From Candidatus Bathyarchaeota archaeon (GTDB lineage: Archaea > Thermoproteota > Bathyarchaeia > Bathyarchaeales > Bathycorpusculaceae): 64,000 nt of DNA. Positions 60,217 through 64,000 of the stretch are shown piece by piece. Position 1 is the stretch's first letter. The number at the start of each line of letters is the position of its first letter. Where the stretch lies: positions 1-64,000 of the forward strand of contig JAOZHY010000048.1 of the NCBI GenBank assembly GCA_026014595.1, read 5' to 3'. The notes beneath the pieces were generated by a model. The model saw only the letters and a list, made by a program, of their open reading frames with translations, searched no databases and was not told where the DNA came from. The position numbers and the translations under genes are program-made.

Positions 60217-60984
60217 ATGGCGAAGCAATTGAAGTTAAGTCTTTCCAACGGAGTCTTCTCCAAACATAGTTTAGAAGAGAATATGGCTGGTGTCAAACGG
60301 CTGGGTTTCGAGAACGTAGAGTTTAACATGAAAGCCGTGGCGGAGAACGATGAAGACGCCGTTTACCTAGCAAAGGAACTTGTTGACTCTCTCGGGCTGC
60401 GCTGCTTGACGCTGCACGCCGCCACGTTGCACGTGAAAAACGAGAGCGAAATCCCGAAAGCCATCTACTACGGGCGGGTGTCGGCGGATTTTGCCAGCAA
60501 ACTCTCAGCACCCGTGCTCGTGGTCCACTCCAACGTCTCGCGCAAGCTGCCGGAAAATCTTCGGAACAGGTTTATGGCAGAGATTCTCAGGAAGGTGGTT
60601 TCCTATGCGGAAAGCTTAGGCCTCAGACTTGCTTTGGAGAATCTTTCTTACGCGTCGAGCGGTTTCGGCAAGAACGTTGCTGAACTCGAAGAAGTCCTGA
60701 GCGTGATAGATGACGGGACAGTGGGCATAACATTGGATTTTTGCCATGCTGAAGCTTCTGGACAGACACAGCGGCTTCTTGAAAAATACCACGATAAGCT
60801 CTTGAATATCCACATTAGCAACAGAGCACACAAACCCTTTCTCATGGAAACTCCAAGCCTGAAAACTTTCCTCACAAAACTTCAAGATTACGGCTACAGT
60901 GGACCATTAACCATAGAGCTCAGCAGCAAATGCACAGTTGAAGAAATTCAGGTAACCAAATCAGTTCTGGAAAAGCTGGTTTAA
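60217..60984 (+). CDS. Sugar phosphate isomerase/epimerase (xylose isomerase-like TIM barrel)
   Basis: LALENLSY…GITLDFCHAEASG…NIHISNR…GPLTIELSS. Confidence 0.87.
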   Translation: MAKQLKLSLSNGVFSKHSLEENMAGVKRLGFENVEFNMKAVAENDEDAVYLAKELVDSLGLRCLTLHAATLHVKNESEIPKAIYYGRVSADFASKLSAPVLVVHSNVSRKLPENLRNRFMAEILRKVVSYAESLGLRLALENLSYASSGFGKNVAELEEVLSVIDDGTVGITLDFCHAEASGQTQRLLEKYHDKLLNIHISNRAHKPFLMETPSLKTFLTKLQDYGYSGPLTIELSSKCTVEEIQVTKSVLEKLV

Positions 60985-61009
60985 TAAGGCAAAAAGATTA
61001 TTCAGTAGT

Positions 61010-61228
61010 ATGCGGTTGGCAACACTTATTGTGGGAGAAATAATTCTGCTGTTCGCTTCGATACTGGTGTTCAGAAGCGCGTGGACGCTGCTTGACCAGT
61101 ACTATGGTCAGTCGAATCTTTGGGCGATGTTGATAATAGGCGTAATATTATCGGTGATAGCGCTTGTCTTGATTAATTACGAGGTCAAGTGCGAACTATA
61201 CAAGAAAAACCACAAAGCAAGTAAATAA
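61010..61228 (+). CDS. Small two-TM membrane protein
   Basis: ORF with two hydrophobic segments. Confidence 0.5.
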   Translation: MRLATLIVGEIILLFASILVFRSAWTLLDQYYGQSNLWAMLIIGVILSVIALVLINYEVKCELYKKNHKASK

Positions 61229-61255
61229 TCGAAAAAAGGTTGTGGAGGTGACCAG

Positions 61256-61399
61256 ATGACTCAAGTTGGAGAAATATACCTTTGCAAAATCTGTGGGAAC
61301 TCGGTGGAGGTTGTTGCGGCTGGCGCTGGCAAGCTTGTGTGCTGCGGGCAACCTATGGAGCTGATAGGCAACATAGATGACGACGCGGATGAGGCTTAG
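61256..61399 (+). CDS. Desulforedoxin/desulfoferrodoxin N-terminal-type mini-protein (47 aa)
   Basis: [39 protein letters not shown]; CxxC…CCGxPM signature; upstream GGAGGTG; missed by the ORF track on size. Confidence 0.85.
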   Translation: MTQVGEIYLCKICGNSVEVVAAGAGKLVCCGQPMELIGNIDDDADEA

Positions 61400-61453
61400 C
61401 CAAGCCCGTCCCGCAAAGTTAAAAACAGTCAACGAGCGTTATTACGGAGGCGA

Positions 61454-61720
61454 TTGAAAATGAAGCCCAAAGTCAAGAAACCGACCTCTCAAGAGCGGCG
61501 AGAAGCTGAATCGTGGCCCATCTGGGAGAAAGAAGAATCAACGTTCCCATGGGAATACGATGAGCAGGAAACATGCCTGATTCTCGAAGGCAAAGCTGTC
61601 GTGAAATGCCCTGAAGGAACCGTGGAGTTCGGTGCAGGCGACTACGTCGTTTTCCCGCAAGGACTCAAATGTATGTGGGATATAAAAGAGAAAATCAAGA
61701 AGCACTACAAGTTCGGGTGA
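61454..61720 (+). CDS. Cupin-domain protein
   Basis: CLILEGKAVVKCPEGTVEFGAGDYVVFPQGLKCMWDI. Confidence 0.87.
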   Translation: MKMKPKVKKPTSQERREAESWPIWEKEESTFPWEYDEQETCLILEGKAVVKCPEGTVEFGAGDYVVFPQGLKCMWDIKEKIKKHYKFG

Positions 61721-61727
61721 GTAGCGT

Positions 61728-62639
61728 TCACGAGCGAAGAATTTCACCCAGTTTTTCCAAATAGTCAAACATGACGCAATGTCCCTTTCCCTCGAAAACT
61801 TCCAAGCGTGCGCCGGGAACGTCTCGGGCAATCCTGAAGGCGTTCTCAACGCGGCAGGTTTTATCTTCAGCGCCTTGCCAAACGAAAACTTTGTCCGGCG
61901 GAATCCTTGACAGCGGTATGTCCCATGTTTTCGTGAAAAGCTGGTGCTCCTGCAGTACGGCTTTGACTCCTTTGTCGCCTTGCCGAAAAGCCTCAGCCAT
62001 CGACCGATACAGCAAAGATAGCCAGGTTCTGTTGGAAAAGAATTTCACGTCTTCTTTGGAACAGCCTTTCAGCATCTTTTCCCATTCCTTCGACCCTAAA
62101 AAGGCGTCTATATTTTCGTTCGCTTTCAGCACTTGAGCCCTCATCTGCCTCAGCGCGAGCATTCCAATATAGGGGACTTTCATGGCGTAGCGTGCAAGAG
62201 GGTTGTTGTGCGCTGTTGACACGTCGAAGGGCAAGGCTGGTGCTCCAACAACCACTGCGTTGGTGACGCGCTCTGGGAAAAGGGCGGCGTAAGCAAGCGC
62301 GAAGACGCCTCCGCCGGACCAGCCGAGAACCGCGGCGCTTTCAAGCCCCAAGTGCTTAGTTAACAAGTTAACGTCGCAGGCAAAGTCGCTAAGGTTCCTT
62401 CTGGGCGCGTACGTTGAAAGTCCGTAGCCTGGCCTGTCTATGCCGATTATCTGCAGCTTCGCGGTGAAAGCAAGCTCTTTCAGCAGCAGGGTTTCTAGGC
62501 GGCTGCTTGCTGTGCCGTGAAAGTAGAGCACGGGTTTTCCTTCGCCGACCGTGCAATATGCAAGTTGGCGTCCGTCTGGCAAAGAGAAGGCTTGCTCTCG
62601 CTGTTGCGCTTCTTCATTTTTTGTGTCCGTGGCAACCAC
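61728..62639 (-). CDS. Alpha/beta hydrolase
   Basis: PVLYFHGTASSR, VLGWSGGGVFALAYAALFPERV, GHCVMFD. Confidence 0.92.
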   Translation of the reverse strand: MVATDTKNEEAQQREQAFSLPDGRQLAYCTVGEGKPVLYFHGTASSRLETLLLKELAFTAKLQIIGIDRPGYGLSTYAPRRNLSDFACDVNLLTKHLGLESAAVLGWSGGGVFALAYAALFPERVTNAVVVGAPALPFDVSTAHNNPLARYAMKVPYIGMLALRQMRAQVLKANENIDAFLGSKEWEKMLKGCSKEDVKFFSNRTWLSLLYRSMAEAFRQGDKGVKAVLQEHQLFTKTWDIPLSRIPPDKVFVWQGAEDKTCRVENAFRIARDVPGARLEVFEGKGHCVMFDYLEKLGEILRS

Positions 62640-62789
62640 CTGAATACTGGTAAAGTGGCGGTGTATTTGTGTTTATTGACACTTCAACGGTGTTCCTTTG
62701 CCCGCGTCTTCCGTGTTACCGAGGTTAACTGAAACGAAGGAATCTGCGCACGTTGTAATGGTAAAACGTTCATGCTATAATTAACATGT

Positions 62790-62870
62790 TATTGGGCTTG
62801 AAAATCGCCAATACGGACCTACCCCCTCTATAGTTTCTGCAATGAACCACTATTAGGCTCCAAATATGAC
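62790..62870 (-). repeat. Dispersed intergenic repeat, copy C
   Basis: Minus strand: catatttggagcctaatagtggttcattgcagaaactatagagggggtaggtccgtattggcg…. Confidence 0.8.
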
Positions 62871-62922
62871 CTTGATAAAAATCCTTTTTTGCATGAAATA
62901 GCGTAATGATTCTGGTGCTAAA

Positions 62923-63858
62923 GTGAAGAAAAAACCAATTACAGTAGCCCTAATCGCGATTTGCCTTGCTGTCACATATCTCCAAACCGCCGATTCCGCG
63001 GAGGCATATCCCATTTTGGAAATGTCACCAAAGGTCAACGTGCCAGAAACGAACGTTAACGCAACAATCTACAAAGTCAACGGAACCCTTTGGGCAAGAA
63101 TTGACGCAGAATACACGATGCACGCAGTCTATGCGTATGGGGACAGTTATCTGGCAGAAAACTATGGAATGGGGCTGATATTATATCCAGACTCTCCGTA
63201 TGTGATGGTCACGGTTACGCAAGATGTGCTGGAAGCCCATTATCCAGTTCCGCGTGGTGCAAGAAACATTTCTGTAAGCTTGAACGGCGAAGAAGTTGAA
63301 GTGCAGCAGGATGCGCACGGATTTTTCCATATCTTCGATGTTGATTTGGCGGAAATTAACTGGACGGTTTCACCTGTTCCAGATGACTTCGTCGTGACAG
63401 TTCATTATGAGCAACCGATTCCGGAGATAACCGAGACGTATGCTTATCTTGGAGATTATGCGGTCACACTGCCTTTGTATGGGCGCTATGGATGCAGCAA
63501 CATCTCGTATCCTCTGTACTCGTGGTACGGGTATCCTTCCAACGATTACAGAATTCAAATTGAATCCCGAACCGCACTCGCTCAAGTGCAAGTTTACTCT
63601 GTAGACGCTCAAGGAACGCTGACCCCATTAAACCCAACTTTGACTGATGATAATGTGCGATGGGTGATTGCATTTTGCAGAGAGAACGAATCATCCTTCG
63701 TTCACGGCGCCGTCTTGGTCTTCAGCGCCCCTCCAGAGGAAAGTTTTCCCTTTCCTTTCGTGCCGTTAGTTGCTGCAACAACCGTGATTAGCGTTGCTGC
63801 CATGGCTGGCTTGTTGGTTTACTTCAAGAAACGTCATGTTAAGAGCATTGCGACATGA
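62923..63858 (+). CDS. Secreted surface protein with C-terminal ESFP-TM-KKRH anchor
   Basis: Signal-like N-terminus; C-term PPEESFPFPFVPLVAATTVISVAAMAGLLVYFKKRHVKSIAT. Confidence 0.7.
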   Translation: MKKKPITVALIAICLAVTYLQTADSAEAYPILEMSPKVNVPETNVNATIYKVNGTLWARIDAEYTMHAVYAYGDSYLAENYGMGLILYPDSPYVMVTVTQDVLEAHYPVPRGARNISVSLNGEEVEVQQDAHGFFHIFDVDLAEINWTVSPVPDDFVVTVHYEQPIPEITETYAYLGDYAVTLPLYGRYGCSNISYPLYSWYGYPSNDYRIQIESRTALAQVQVYSVDAQGTLTPLNPTLTDDNVRWVIAFCRENESSFVHGAVLVFSAPPEESFPFPFVPLVAATTVISVAAMAGLLVYFKKRHVKSIAT

Positions 63859-64000
63859 ATCTGAACGTTGATTCGAACAGGAAACGCGAGAGGAAAACTC
63901 GACAGCACTGCAAATAAAAAACTGAAATTAAATGCAACAGAACCACAAAACAGAGTTACTTGTCAAGCGTTTTCCTAAAACAAGCAGAATGGCGCATATT

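Noticed and set aside
1-64000. CRISPR arrays, cas genes, prophage structural genes, classical IS elements, canonical defence systems
   Set aside because: No regularly spaced repeats, transposases, capsid/terminase or recognised defence proteins seen in the sequence or ORF list.

Overview
Archaeal chromosome segment. Gene content (split PheS/PheT, archaeal TrpS, IleS and ValS, aIF2-beta, DUF424, DUF373, DUF1512, Trm1, intron-bearing tRNA) suggests a Bathyarchaeia-like or other TACK-group lineage; the taxon is an inference. The window is mostly housekeeping genes: pheST, trpS, ileS, valS, map, trm1, proC, a cis-prenyltransferase, a YchF-type GTPase, fdhD and a RimK-type ligase. Interspersed are cell-surface proteins: Kelch, NosD-like beta-helix, BNR-like and a G1/eqolisin-like peptidase. 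RNA features I can support: a 5S rRNA (minus strand), a tRNA-Trp(CCA) that appears to carry two introns (one resembling a box C/D guide), a tRNA-Ala(CGC) and a TPP riboswitch upstream of a ThiT-like transporter. The most unusual items are: (1) a tightly coupled five-ORF cassette at 605-3664 (AT-hook micro-ORF, BNR-like secreted protein, small TM protein, zinc-ribbon mini-protein, tyrosine recombinase) beside an extremely A/T-rich tract; (2) the double-intron tRNA-Trp; (3) a three-copy dispersed intergenic repeat of about 65-95 nt; (4) a shared C-terminal FP/TM/basic anchor in surface proteins; (5) G1-peptidase-like and DCD-like proteins in an archaeon. All family calls come from reading motifs; no database search was run.
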